Source: Vanessa cardui
Lineage: Eukaryota; Arthropoda; Insecta; Lepidoptera; Nymphalidae
DNA length: 64,000 nucleotides
Assembly: GCF_905220365.1 (NCBI RefSeq)
Contig: NC_061147.1
Location: forward strand, 6,014,001 to 6,078,000
Direction of reading: 5' to 3'
A model generated the notes under the pieces. The model did no database searches and was not told the origin of the DNA. It worked only from the letters and a program-made list of their open reading frames with translations. This document shows positions 51,001 through 59,669 of this stretch, one piece after another (the stretch's first letter is position 1; each line of letters opens with the position of its first letter). The translations under genes were made by a program, and so were the position numbers.

Positions 51001-52552
51001 GGTTAGAACGCGTGCATTTTAACCGACGATTGCGGGTTCAATCCCAGGTAAGCACCGCTGATTCATGTGCTTAATTTGTCTTTATAATTCATCTCGTGCT
51101 CAGCGGTGAAGGAAAACATCGTGAGTTAACCTGCATGTGACAAAATTTCATAGAAATTCTGCCACATGTGTATTCCACCAGCCCGCATTGGAACAGCGTG
51201 GTGGAATATGTTCCAAATCTTCTCCTCAAAGGGAGAGGAGGCCTTTAGTCTAGCAGTGGGAATTCTTTCGCCTAGCAGTGGGAATTTACAGGCTGTTGTT
51301 GTTGTTGTTGTAACCTCAATATAAAGACATTTTACTCCAAAATTAAATGACTCCTCATAAATTAAATGACTAATCTAATAAAATGAAATTCTTCAAACAA
51401 AATTAGGCAAATTACCATACTCTCTTCATTAATGGAGTCCAATGACAGAACAGTCACGTGGAAGTAAACAATAGTGGGCTGCCCAGAGAGCTTGGGTGCT
51501 CTGTTCTTGTCGTAATACTTCGCTTTCACTGGTAGAATATCACGAAGCGATAAGCTCGATTCGGACTTCAATTCCACCTCTTGATACGAAGAATTGGTGC
51601 TGAAATATGCAGAAAATAACTAGGTATAAAGTAGTAGTAATATTTAATAACATATTGTACTGAAAACATTGTTCTAACTCTGAAAATGCTCAATTGCTAT
51701 TCGTTTTTTTACAACTAGCTATTGTAAAGCTATTTTGGTAGCCTAAGTTACTCATTACATCAGCTATCTGTCAGTAAGTCTCGTCAAAGTCGGTTCAGAC
51801 GTTCCAGAGATTGGCCGAAACAGACAGACAGACAAAAATTGAAAACAAAAACATTTGGTACATGTATACTTAGGCATTTAGTAAAATGCTGTTATTTTAA
51901 TATTACAAACAGACACTCCAATTTTATCAAATAGAAGGTAGTAAATGGAACAATTTGGGTATGTGCTCCGTTAATATTGTTACAAGTTATTTTTTTTTAT
52001 TTATCTTAACATCATCTACATTCGAGCAATGAGCAAGATGTTATATCTCTTGGACCTTTAATTGCACCAAGTCAATCCAAAACACAATACTCGAAAGTAT
52101 TTGATCCATTTGGCGATAGAATAACTAACTTGACGACCTCCATAGTCGAGTGGTGTGTTTACCGGTTTTCATGGGTACGCCACTCTGATGTCCCGGGTTC
52201 GATTCCCGAGTCGATGTAGATTACCATTCGTTTTCTATGTTGTCTTAGGTCTGGGTGTTTGAGGTACCGTCGTTACTTCTGATTTCCATAACAAAAGTGC
52301 TTCAGCTACTTACATTGGGATCAGAGTAATGTATGTGATGTTGTCTCATATTTAAAATAATTTCGAGTTTTGCCGCACACATGATGGCCTACCCCTACAA
52401 CGCAAGCGACGCCAAAGGCGACAAGTAATGCTAAATATATCAACTTACAGAAAACTGACGGCGTGTACCCGACTAGCGTTCGCCATCCTCAAAAGCAGAG
52501 GCATGTAAGAGAACATGGTGATCACAGTCCACTTCATTTTGTTCACTATCAT
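43494..52552 (-). CDS. Cys-loop ligand-gated anion channel subunit, complete 8-exon gene
   Basis: Joined exons (high to low): 52449-52552, 51416-51599, 50327-50553, 48627-48709, 47191-47325, 45773-45949, 45075-45280, 43494-43667. They total 1290 bases, a clean 429-residue frame. Signal peptide at about 1-27; Cys-loop C179-C193 with exactly 13 residues between; second loop-C disulfide pair C238/C249, a mark of the glycine/glutamate-gated chloride group; M1 about 260-284; PAR motif 290-292 before M2, the signature of anion selectivity; M3 about 322-347; short M3-M4 loop of about 60 residues; M4 about 409-429 at the extreme C-terminus. It should form pentameric chloride channels in the plasma membrane. 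The subgroup is uncertain: it is not RDL, and its short loop and size recall the CG12344-like or pHCl-2/CG6927-like orphan channels of insects. The ligand cannot be read from sequence. Confidence 0.9.
43770..43990 (-). repeat. SINE-C, near full length, in channel intron 7
   Basis: Minus-sense head gacctccgtggtcgagtgta, B-box-like gggttcgattcccg, 3' end ..tgatgttgtctcattttt. Clearly tRNA-derived. Confidence 0.85.
43997..44095 (-). repeat. dispersed repeat F fragment
   Basis: Contains atgtgaaagtaactctgtct, gtctgtagctctttcacgac and caaaccgctgaaccgaattt, the wording common to the repeat-F group. Confidence 0.4.
44224..44682. mobile_element. MITE family M2 with perfect 19-bp inverted termini
   Basis: TTATAATAGGCTATTTGAC (44224-44242) and its exact complement (44664-44682) bound a 459-bp non-coding unit in channel intron 7. 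The inside holds gtgacgtcaccgacccc-type words. Confidence 0.8.
44864..44972 (-). repeat. repeat B, 5'-truncated, beside channel exon 7
   Basis: Only the A-run half is present; the other end breaks off at about 44972, about 100 bases from the exon. Confidence 0.8.
45075..45280 (-). CDS. channel exon 7: M2-M3 linker, M3, start of cytoplasmic loop
   Basis: TTTTCCAG acceptor, GTAACT donor. Starts CA, completing an alanine codon (G/CA). Reads TQNTQSQQSLPPVSYVKAID and then M3 to KGYSDEDLSRELDAYK. Confidence 0.92.
45401..45691 (+). repeat. SINE-A, full length, in channel intron 6
   Basis: Complete head and body, (GTT)n tail. It follows directly on a second, truncated SINE-A head at about 45341-45390, so it landed in or next to an older copy. 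Confidence 0.87.
45773..45949 (-). CDS. channel exon 6: second disulfide end, M1, M2
   Basis: TTTTCCAG acceptor, GTGAGC donor. Encodes NFTC, then M1 and KPEAIPARVTLGVTSLLTL. Both borders split a codon after its first base. Confidence 0.92.
46187..46252 (-). repeat. SINE-A tail fragment
   Basis: aattttccactgcggggcta to ggaacatatttcacc, in channel intron 5. Confidence 0.6.
46878..47170 (+). repeat. dispersed repeat E copy in channel intron 5
   Basis: Order of words as in 33375-33620, including the late tctcgtattgaataatatgc segment. Confidence 0.65.
47191..47325 (-). CDS. channel exon 5: loop F to loop C region
   Basis: GCTTTTCAG acceptor and GTAAGT donor. Encodes SHTVHDLVFIWNLTDPLVVN to NNYTSDCTIEYST, with N-glycosylation sites NLT and NYT and the first cysteine of the second disulfide. 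Confidence 0.9.
47598..47888 (-). repeat. repeat B, full length, in channel intron 4
   Basis: Complete unit; its non-A end runs into a (TA)n tract and two further partial copies (next entry). Confidence 0.88.
47815..48146 (-). repeat. three tandem repeat-B ends separated by TA tracts
   Basis: The about 75-base end of repeat B (ttatttggcggtagaat .. ccctaccaccaagta) occurs at 47815-47888, about 47953-48028 and about 48070-48146. Pure TA tracts lie at 47888-47952 and about 48034-48068. The three ends are nearly identical. Confidence 0.9.
48255..48345 (-). repeat. repeat B fragment
   Basis: ttatgtcccttgtgcctaaa .. ccttggcggtagaatgtat, diverged. Confidence 0.6.
48627..48709 (-). CDS. channel exon 4: Cys-loop
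   Basis: TTTCCAG acceptor and GTAAGT donor. Encodes LTLVLSCAMKFESYPHDTQS then CSMMIES: two cysteines with 13 residues between. Short exon missed by simple frame searches; both split codons close. Confidence 0.92.
48834..49150. mobile_element. MITE family M1, second copy, in channel intron 3
   Basis: About 300 bases closely match 37510-37841 throughout (tagctccctatcgcgccatt, gaatatattaggtcatatga). The right terminus is cut after ccgatgctacatc. Confidence 0.78.
49302..49594 (-). repeat. repeat B, full length, in channel intron 3
   Basis: T-run at 49302-49311, end ccctacctccaagta at 49594. Confidence 0.87.
49812..49843. repeat. perfect palindrome, 15-bp arms, 2-base spacer
   Basis: gtcctgaatattata and tataatattcaggac around gt. 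Confidence 0.9.
49983..50270 (+). repeat. dispersed repeat F copy
   Basis: Starts acaagctgtacccgcgacct; shares ccgttccagagattggccaa and aaacagacactccaatttta with 51714-51935. Confidence 0.6.
50327..50553 (-). CDS. channel exon 3: ligand-binding domain, loops D-E region
   Basis: TTTCCAG acceptor. The donor is GTTAGT at 50326: ending there gives ..YMSK / LTLVLSC, while the later GTATAT site breaks the frame. Encodes TYVADIFLAQSWRDPRLRLP and RILDVDWLNKIWRPDCFFKN. Confidence 0.92.
50981..51310 (+). repeat. SINE-A with perfect 11-bp target duplication, in channel intron 2
   Basis: taacctcaata at 50970-50980 and 51311-51321. Near the 3' end, tagcagtgggaatt is duplicated. (GTT)n tail. Confidence 0.93.
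51416..51599 (-). CDS. channel exon 2: start of ligand-binding domain
   Basis: CATATTTCAG acceptor, GTAATT donor. Encodes SLSLRDILPVKAKYYDKNRA to ..DSINEESM, joining in phase 0 to TYVADIF. Confidence 0.9.
51714..51935 (+). repeat. dispersed repeat F copy in channel intron 1
   Basis: Starts caactagctattgtaaagct; diverged sister of 49983-50270. Confidence 0.55.
52131..52365 (+). repeat. SINE-C, full length, in channel intron 1
   Basis: A-box-like tagtcgagtggtgtg and B-box-like gggttcgattcccg are intact. 3' end gtaatgtatgtgatgttgtc, tcat. Confidence 0.87.
52449..52552 (-). CDS. channel exon 1: signal peptide
   Basis: Two in-frame ATGs, at 52552 and 52537, follow an upstream TGA at 52555. I take the first, MIVNKMKWTVITMFSYMPLL. 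A hydrophobic core with Ala/Ser residues after it fits a signal peptide. GTAAGT donor at 52448; the CT left over joins C of exon 2 to give Leu. Confidence 0.75.
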
Positions 52553-52929
52553 TCACTTAATCCTCGTTCCATTCACTCACTATCACCGTTTTGGCATTTC
52601 CGTGTTTTTTTATAAATTTATTTTATAAAAATACTTTACTCTTGAACGAGTCGCCACATCTTGTTATGTGAAGACTATTTGACCTTTCTATAATCTTTTT
52701 AAAGGAGTTACCTAACGTAATAAATGCATTAACACGTGTAACAGAACATGCAGAAAAGATTCCATTACAGCTATTAGGTAAACATATAGCCAGGGGAAAT
52801 CTTTAAAAAAACACACAAAAATTGTCTAAACATCAAATCACACCATAGACCAAATTACAGATGTTATAGAGATGTAATTATATGTAGATATGTACCTAAT
52901 ATTGAATATTCTGTAAATAATTAATTAAA

Positions 52930-53022
52930 AAATTGCGGATTCAAAATCGAACAAGCACCATTGATTTTCATGAGTTTAATTTTTTATTAATTTCGTGCTC
53001 TGCAGTGAACAAAAACATCATG
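52930..53022 (+). repeat. SINE-A fragment
   Basis: aattgcggattcaaaatcga .. cgtgctctgcagtgaac, aaaaacatcat; head and tail absent. Confidence 0.55.
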
Positions 53023-53029
53023 TTCTTTT

Positions 53030-53125
53030 TTATGTGATAGGTGGCAAACGAGCCTACCTGATTGAAAGTGACTACCACCGCCCATGGACATCTGCAGCAC
53101 CATGGGGCTAGCAGGTTCGATGCCG
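53030..53125 (+). repeat. dispersed repeat fragment (cccatggacatctgcagcac type)
   Basis: Same series as 22130-22235. Confidence 0.6.
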
Positions 53126-55373
53126 GCATGAGGAAGGGGGATGTGAAGACAAAAAATTGAAAAATGTGTACTGGATAGTATAGTATTCACCAATCCACAT
53201 ACGAGAAGCGTTATGGTATAAGCACATCTTATTAAAGTCTATTATTAGTATCAACGATAAAATTAATATGGACATAAAGCCATACAAAGTAAACTTATTT
53301 TACATTACCTATCATACGAAATAGGAAACGAGGCCGCTGATTGTTTTATAAAACACAGCCTAGCTAGGCTGATTAAAGTTGAATTTATAAAAACCTATTT
53401 TACTATTAATAATATGAATATGAAGAGATTATCCCTAGCTAGACGATACAAAGCCTATCTCATATATATAAATAAAATCATCTAGATATATAGGATGTTT
53501 TATTACGAAAAATATATAGTATTATTAAAACGTTAACAGCTGTATTTGGTTTACTAATGTAATTATATGTTATCAATTATATAATTTTGAAAAAAATATA
53601 AAACGTCACTTAATTTATATAAGTACGTTTTTTGTTACTAAGTGGTATTATATGGCTAACTATTTAATGAAAGATGATAGACAGAATGAAATATGGCATT
53701 ATGATGATGTATAATGAAACAGAATTTAAGACATTGTTAAGAACTTACTCGTATCTCACAGATAATATATTGAAAACTAAATTATTATAGACAATATCGT
53801 GTATCACTTAGAATTTTGAGAAAAAAACTCTACAGACAAGACATGTGTTACGTAATCGCCTGCCACTCTGAATCCAAGCTAAAAATGTCTATAAACATGA
53901 CATTCTTTACTATATATAATAAATAATTAGAGCTTAGTAATATATTAAAAAGCTCGGTTACAGAACGTTTAATCGAACAGATTATATAAATGATTGAACT
54001 GAAGATGTTTAGCTCATGATCTTTATACATATCTATCTCATTCTCTCTTAATTTATATGTATTTGAGAGACACCTAAGAGTATATTATACATATTATCGA
54101 TCTCTCGCACTCATGATTTTTATACATGTCTCTTTCTCTCTTTATTTATATGCATTTTAGAGACACCTAAGAGTAAATTATACATATTATATAAAAATAC
54201 CTATTAGATACAGAATGCTTTAATATAAAGTTGCAAATTCGATTTCATACAACGCAGATGTTCTAATTAGGTATAAATATTTTTCGTCAGAATAACTACA
54301 TTTCTTTTAGATCTTTGTATATCTAGATGATGCTTCGCATAAAATAAAATATACAAATATTTGATATATATGTACTAGATGTGTACTCTTCTAGATAAAG
54401 AAATTTGATTAATACAAACCTTGATTATTTTTAGTTAATTTGTATTGGGAGTTATTTTATATATTTATCATTTTTGTTTTATAAAACATAATAAATAAAT
54501 GTAACTATAATTATATAATAACGATGACTGCAACCAAATTGATTCTAACTAACATTGATAATGTCATTTCTAAGGTTTCATTACTTACACAAATTGTTAC
54601 AAGCGAATGTCTATTTAAAAGTCTAGTAGAACATTCGAGACTATATATATTAATTTTCCATTGTTATATCTATAATAAAATTAGTAAGGCTGTTTAAATT
54701 ATTACCGTGACTTACTTATTTTGATTTAAAACAAAAATGTATTTCATTCTTCAATCACAGAAAAAAAATATTGCACTTTATATTCGAATTTCAAAAAAGT
54801 TAAATAAATTGAATTCGTCTAATATTTCATCTTTTAAATAAGCGTTTAAAAACACATCAATTATATTTTATGTAAAGTTATATTGGTAAATAATTAATGC
54901 TCAATTGAATTTAAAATAGCAACAAGTTTGTATTCAAATATTACATCCGGTAAATAAAAAAAAAACGGAAGTAACAAGTTGACACATTAATACTTAATTC
55001 CACGAATCCGCACTTTCATCACCTTCTTAGAACTATCTATATAAACTACTCGCAAAATGTTTATAACACATAGCGATCATAGTGAGCTGTAAGGAACGAC
55101 TGAAAGTGTCGCATGAAATTCGATTAGCGGTCTAATTTATAAGCGGAGCGATGGGCGATTTTATTTTATCGCTGTTATTTATTACAGAAACCAATGGAGT
55201 ACTTTGTTTTTTCTTAGCAATAAATATTAAGTCTGAGGCTAATTCTGAAACGTATCCCTCGTGTCTGGAACACTGGCTGACTCATATGCACAATAACCCA
55301 CCCACCAACAGTCATTGCCTTTCGATTCTTTCTGAGGTTTTACTTTTTAAGCGGGTGTACATTTGATAATCAA
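53126..55373. other. no gene recognised between channel and MADF-like genes
   Basis: AT-rich. It includes a 97-bp tandem duplication (next entry). A plus frame at 55151-55366 has no motif. Confidence 0.45.
54015..54192. repeat. tandem duplication, 97-bp period
   Basis: catgatctttatacatatct.. (54015) and catgatttttatacatgtct.. (54112), each followed by gagacacctaagagta..ttatacatattat. Confidence 0.8.
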
Positions 55374-55530
55374 TGACTACAGGCACAAGAGACATCTTAG
55401 TTCCCAAGGTTGGTGGCACATTGACGTTGTAAGGAATAGTTAATATTTCTTACAGCTTCATTGTCTATGGGTGATGGTGACCACTTACCATCAGGTGGCC
55501 TATATACTCGTCCGCCAACCTATGCCATAA
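55374..55530 (+). repeat. repeat B, 5'-truncated
   Basis: gactacaggcacaagagaca to cgtccgccaacctatgccat, aaaataaataaa. Confidence 0.83.
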
Positions 55531-55674
55531 AATAAATAAAATAAATAGTACAATGAGCAAATGTACTTTTGCATTGAGTAAAGAGCTTGTTTTTGACTAG
55601 ACGATAAAATAACTGCACAAGACTTTAAATTTTAACAATACATATAATGCTTTACACAATATTATTACCAGTAG

Positions 55675-55850
55675 TCGCCTGCGGCTTCGCTCATGTTTTA
55701 GTGTTAGTTGTCATGTGTCAGGCAAAAAAGTACCCTATGTCCTTTCTTGGAGTTTCAGTTTGCTTCATACCAAATTTTATCAAATTCGCTTCAGCGGTTT
55801 GGTCGTAAAAGAGCGTCACATTTATATATTAATAAAGATAATTGCTCTAG
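55675..55850 (+). repeat. dispersed repeat F copy
   Basis: cagtagtcgcctgcggcttc .. ttcagcggtttggtcgtaaa, agagcgtcaca. Confidence 0.5.
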
Positions 55851-57335
55851 ATACTTTTAGAATTATTTTAAATCAAAACTGTTGTATATTTTTTTTATTA
55901 TTCTTTATTACACAAATAAAACATGTAAAAAGGGCGGACTTAACGCTATAACAGCATTTTCTGCCAGCCAACCCAGAATAGTGTAGGAGAGTAGTCAGTA
56001 GGGTGTGCACAAAAGTTAAAGAAAAATTTAAAATATATACATAGCAATTGATGCATAAATTATAGCAATATTTACATTAAATGTTTAATAAAGAAATGGT
56101 TTCTGTTCGTAACAAATACAATACGTTTCTATGGATGTAATTAAGTTATTAATTATATAAGTTCTGAACTATCCAAAATTTATCGTTTTTTAATGCATTC
56201 ACTTGGAAAAGATTCTATTAGTGATAGCCAAGTTCACTAAGGCTTAATTATTTAAACATATTTATTTATCATTGAGCGGTGCTAGGTAATAGGATTAGTG
56301 AGACACAGTAGGCCGAGACCTTGAGCTACTGTATCTGCCCCTATTAGTTATTTTATCAATATTCAATACGTATAAAACGATTATTATAAAATTGTTGACT
56401 AGATATCTTATAGTATGGAAAAGTAGGGGGTTGTTTACCCTTATTCCTATATTATATACCTAATTAATGAAATGACATAAATTTGAAATACAGAAAGAGA
56501 AACAAAATAAGTAAAATGCAAAAACATTAAAAAAAAAACATTATTTCGAGTTTTGTATAATGGGCGGATTTATGACTAATTAGCCTTCTTTTCCAGACAA
56601 TATATAATATTATACAAATGCAAATATATACCTTTCGTTTTAAACGTTTGCTTTTTAAATAAATAGATATACAACTACGTACTATTGTTAAATTTATAAA
56701 AGGAAAATCGATAGGATACCTATAACTCAATAGCAATTGAAGAGCTAGGCAGAATGGTATGCCCGGCAGGTAATTTTATATTCCCTTAATTAAACTCTTA
56801 GCTATAGGATGTACGAATACTTATAATATATGTATATCATATTTATTTATTTTCTGTTTCATGACCTAATTATTTAGGTCCGCGACTTCGTTCAATTTCG
56901 GAGTGATCGTCAGGTTAGCCTTAAAAAGTAGCCTCTTTGGAATTCAAACTTCAAAAAAAAAATAATCAAATCCAGTTCAGCAATTTAAACTTGAATGGAC
57001 AAGAGTGAGACAGAAATAGTTACTTTCGCATTTATAATATTAGTATAGTTTTTTTTCTGCTACTTTTTGTAGGCTCTTACTTATTTCATACATTTAACGA
57101 AGCCTTTAAGCATATATTAGCTAATATGATGATATATTAGATAATATAATGGTATATGGGATACCAATTCCATGTTTCATATGAAATGGATAATATTTTC
57201 AGTCGCAATACTGAAAAACAAAAATAAACAAAATGGCATAATACACTTCGTAATGGAAATGTGTCCAAATGGTACCAATTAGTTCTCAATTCTTTCTCGA
57301 CTAAAATAAATAGCTGAGTTAGACATCCAGTATTA
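55851..57335. other. no gene recognised
   Basis: AT-rich, with a repeat-F fragment at about 56875-57055 (tccgcgacttcgttcaattt .. gttactttcgcatttataat). Confidence 0.45.
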
Positions 57336-57343
57336 AACACACG

Positions 57344-57579
57344 CAGTAGCGTACCGCGTAGCTAGGTGACGAAGGGCCCCGGTGCAGAGAAAAAGAATCG
57401 GGCCCTCACCCCCTCTTTCCGAACCCTCTTTAACTAATAATTACCCTTTAAAATTATAGATACCAAATAAGAAATCATGTCCGCAGGTTCGTGATTTTCT
57501 AGCTATAGAAGATTAAAGTTAATTTTAGAGGGCCCCCTGAACTCCGGGGCCTCCTGGCCCTACGATAGCTACGCCACTG
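57344..57579. mobile_element. hAT-like MITE (236 bp) with 8-bp target duplication
   Basis: Termini CAGTAGCGTA.. and, in complement, CAGTGGCGTAGCTA.., with further inverted matching around GGGCC..CCCCGG. Flanks aacacacg (57336-57343) and aacacact (57580-57587) match 7 of 8. CAGNGGCG ends plus an 8-bp duplication are the hAT pattern. Confidence 0.8.
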
Positions 57580-57747
57580 AACACACTCACCTGACTTAGA
57601 ATAGGGACGAACAAAATATCTTTTTTACCTGATGAAGCCAAGCCCTTCTGGTTAGACACCACCCTAGCATTACACAGTCTACCGCCAAGTAGCAGTGCTT
57701 AACGATAAACTGTACTGACCTTTATGTTCAAGGGACATAGTATCCTT

Positions 57748-57865
57748 GGTTGTAGGGCTTTGTGCAAGCCCGTCTGGGTAGGTACCACCCACTCATCAGT
57801 TATTCTACCGCTCTATCAAATAACAGTACTCAGTATTGTTGTGTTCCAGTTTGAAGTGTTTGAGT
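57748..57865 (+). repeat. repeat B, 5' end only
   Basis: ggttgtagggctttgtgcaa .. tattgttgtgttccagtttg, aagtg; the A-run half is missing, so this is a broken rather than simply truncated copy. Confidence 0.75.
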
Positions 57866-58562
57866 TCTCATGAAAAATATTTTTATTGAAAATAAATCCT
57901 CAACTCTATCCTCTATATGTAAAAAACTATTGTCACTGTGTGTGTTTGTTTATATAATTACATACCTGCAATATAGTTGAATAATTATCTTAATAGAAAA
58001 TACACATTTTTGTCATTATAATACTAGTGAATTCCACCAACAATTCAAAACTTAGGACTTAAAAAATGGCGGTCATCAGGTCGCTGGTACGTTCATAGAA
58101 TAGAATATTATTATCTTCATCAATAGCTTTAGAAAACTAAACGTGATGTTTAGGGCATTTAAATAAGACTAAGTAAATGTATGTACACTTTTTATTTAAT
58201 TGATAAAGACAAAAGCAATGAACACTCACACATGAAAAATCACTGAATTTTCACAGATAATAAAAAAAAACATTAAACAACTATTATTTTTTTAAAACAT
58301 TTGATTGTAATAATACCTCATTGATTATTAATGCACAGCCAAAACAATTGAGTCTGAAAATCTGATTCATCTTAAAAAGAGATAATGGATACATAATACA
58401 TTTTTTATTTGTGAGCATATTATTAATTTAACAAACAGCCTAAATTTTAGAGAGTTTAGTGTTCATTCCTAATGTCATATTATTTAATTACAAGCTATAT
58501 TACTACATAATTGTAATATTTACACTAAATGCTGTCAGATAAGAACATTGATTTGTAAAAGG

Positions 58563-58568
58563 TTTATT
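58563..58568 (-). terminator. candidate poly(A) signal of the MADF-like gene
   Basis: AATAAA on the minus strand about 65 bases beyond the stop codon at 58633-58635. Confidence 0.45.
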
Positions 58569-58632
58569 TTAAATATATGACTGATAAATCATGGACATTA
58601 TTTTCAAAGATATATATTATAAGACATATATT

Positions 58633-59669
58633 TTATATATCTTCAAGACCCTTGTTACTAGTCAATGTCTTCTTACCAGTTCCATAAATTCTCTGACACA
58701 GATTGTAAAATTTCCAGCTGTCCAATTCCTCTGGATTCTCTCTAACCATCGTTCTGTACTGGGATCGTATTTCGGACATTTTCTTCGAACAAACCAGTGG
58801 ACTTTTCTTTAATATATCCGACGCCTCCATCCATAAATAACTTCGAACGAATTTCGGGTTCTTAAACTTATCCAAATGGGCCAAGTACCATGTTAGGAGT
58901 CTCTCAGTTTCAATATCAGACCATGGTTGTTCACTTTCCTCCTCTGTTATTGGATCAGGATCCTTATTTATTTCCTCTCTAAGTGCATTTTCCTTTGTCA
59001 AAATTTCATGCAAGATTTCCTTAAAGGGAGTATCTATTTCGTTATCGAATGTTTGCTTCAAATAGTTAATTTTGCTGAATATTTTGTTGACTGGTTCAGA
59101 GATGAATTTCGCTAATTCCGTCCAAAGATATTTCTGCTCAAATTTCGGACTGACAAAATCTTCGAGATTTTGCAAGTAATAATTCAAAGCATTGTAAACT
59201 TTCTCATCAGACATCGGTATGTCCTCGTATGTATTAATTTCTTCCAAGTCCTTATTTTTGTTTGATTTGGCAAATTTAGGTTTGAAAGCGAGGATTTTCT
59301 CTAAGAGGACACTGTACGGGAGTTTGAAGTCAGTTTCGTTGAGTTGCTTGTGTTGATTTTTTAATTTTAAGAACATTTTCTTGCACGAAATTGGTGTTTT
59401 TTCGTCTAATTTCGACGCGATTTCCGTCCACATTTCTCTTTGATTAATCTCCTGTCCTTTGTGCGTCCTTAGATAATTTAGATAAAGGATGAGAAGTCGT
59501 TTCTTACTTCGCTTATTCCATTTCGTTATAATTTGCTTCGAATTTGTCAATTCTGTTGCCTCTTGACTGTTATCTTGTTCTTGATCTTGATCATGTTCTT
59601 GTATAATGATTTGAGTATTATTAATATCTTCGCCTTCGGGTATAACGATGATACATTGGTAATCGTCAT
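58633..59669 (-). CDS. poly-MADF-like gene, last exon: domains 7-9
   Basis: The TATGTTTACAG acceptor ends at 59670. A Gln/Asp-rich segment (EHDQDQEQDNSQEA) precedes domain 7. Domains 7 and 8 lack the usual C-terminal W-x-Y/F; domain 9 has it (SWKFYNLCQRIYGTG). An in-frame ATG at 59679 lies upstream of the acceptor, so a 348-residue reading from it is an intron artefact. Confidence 0.85.
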
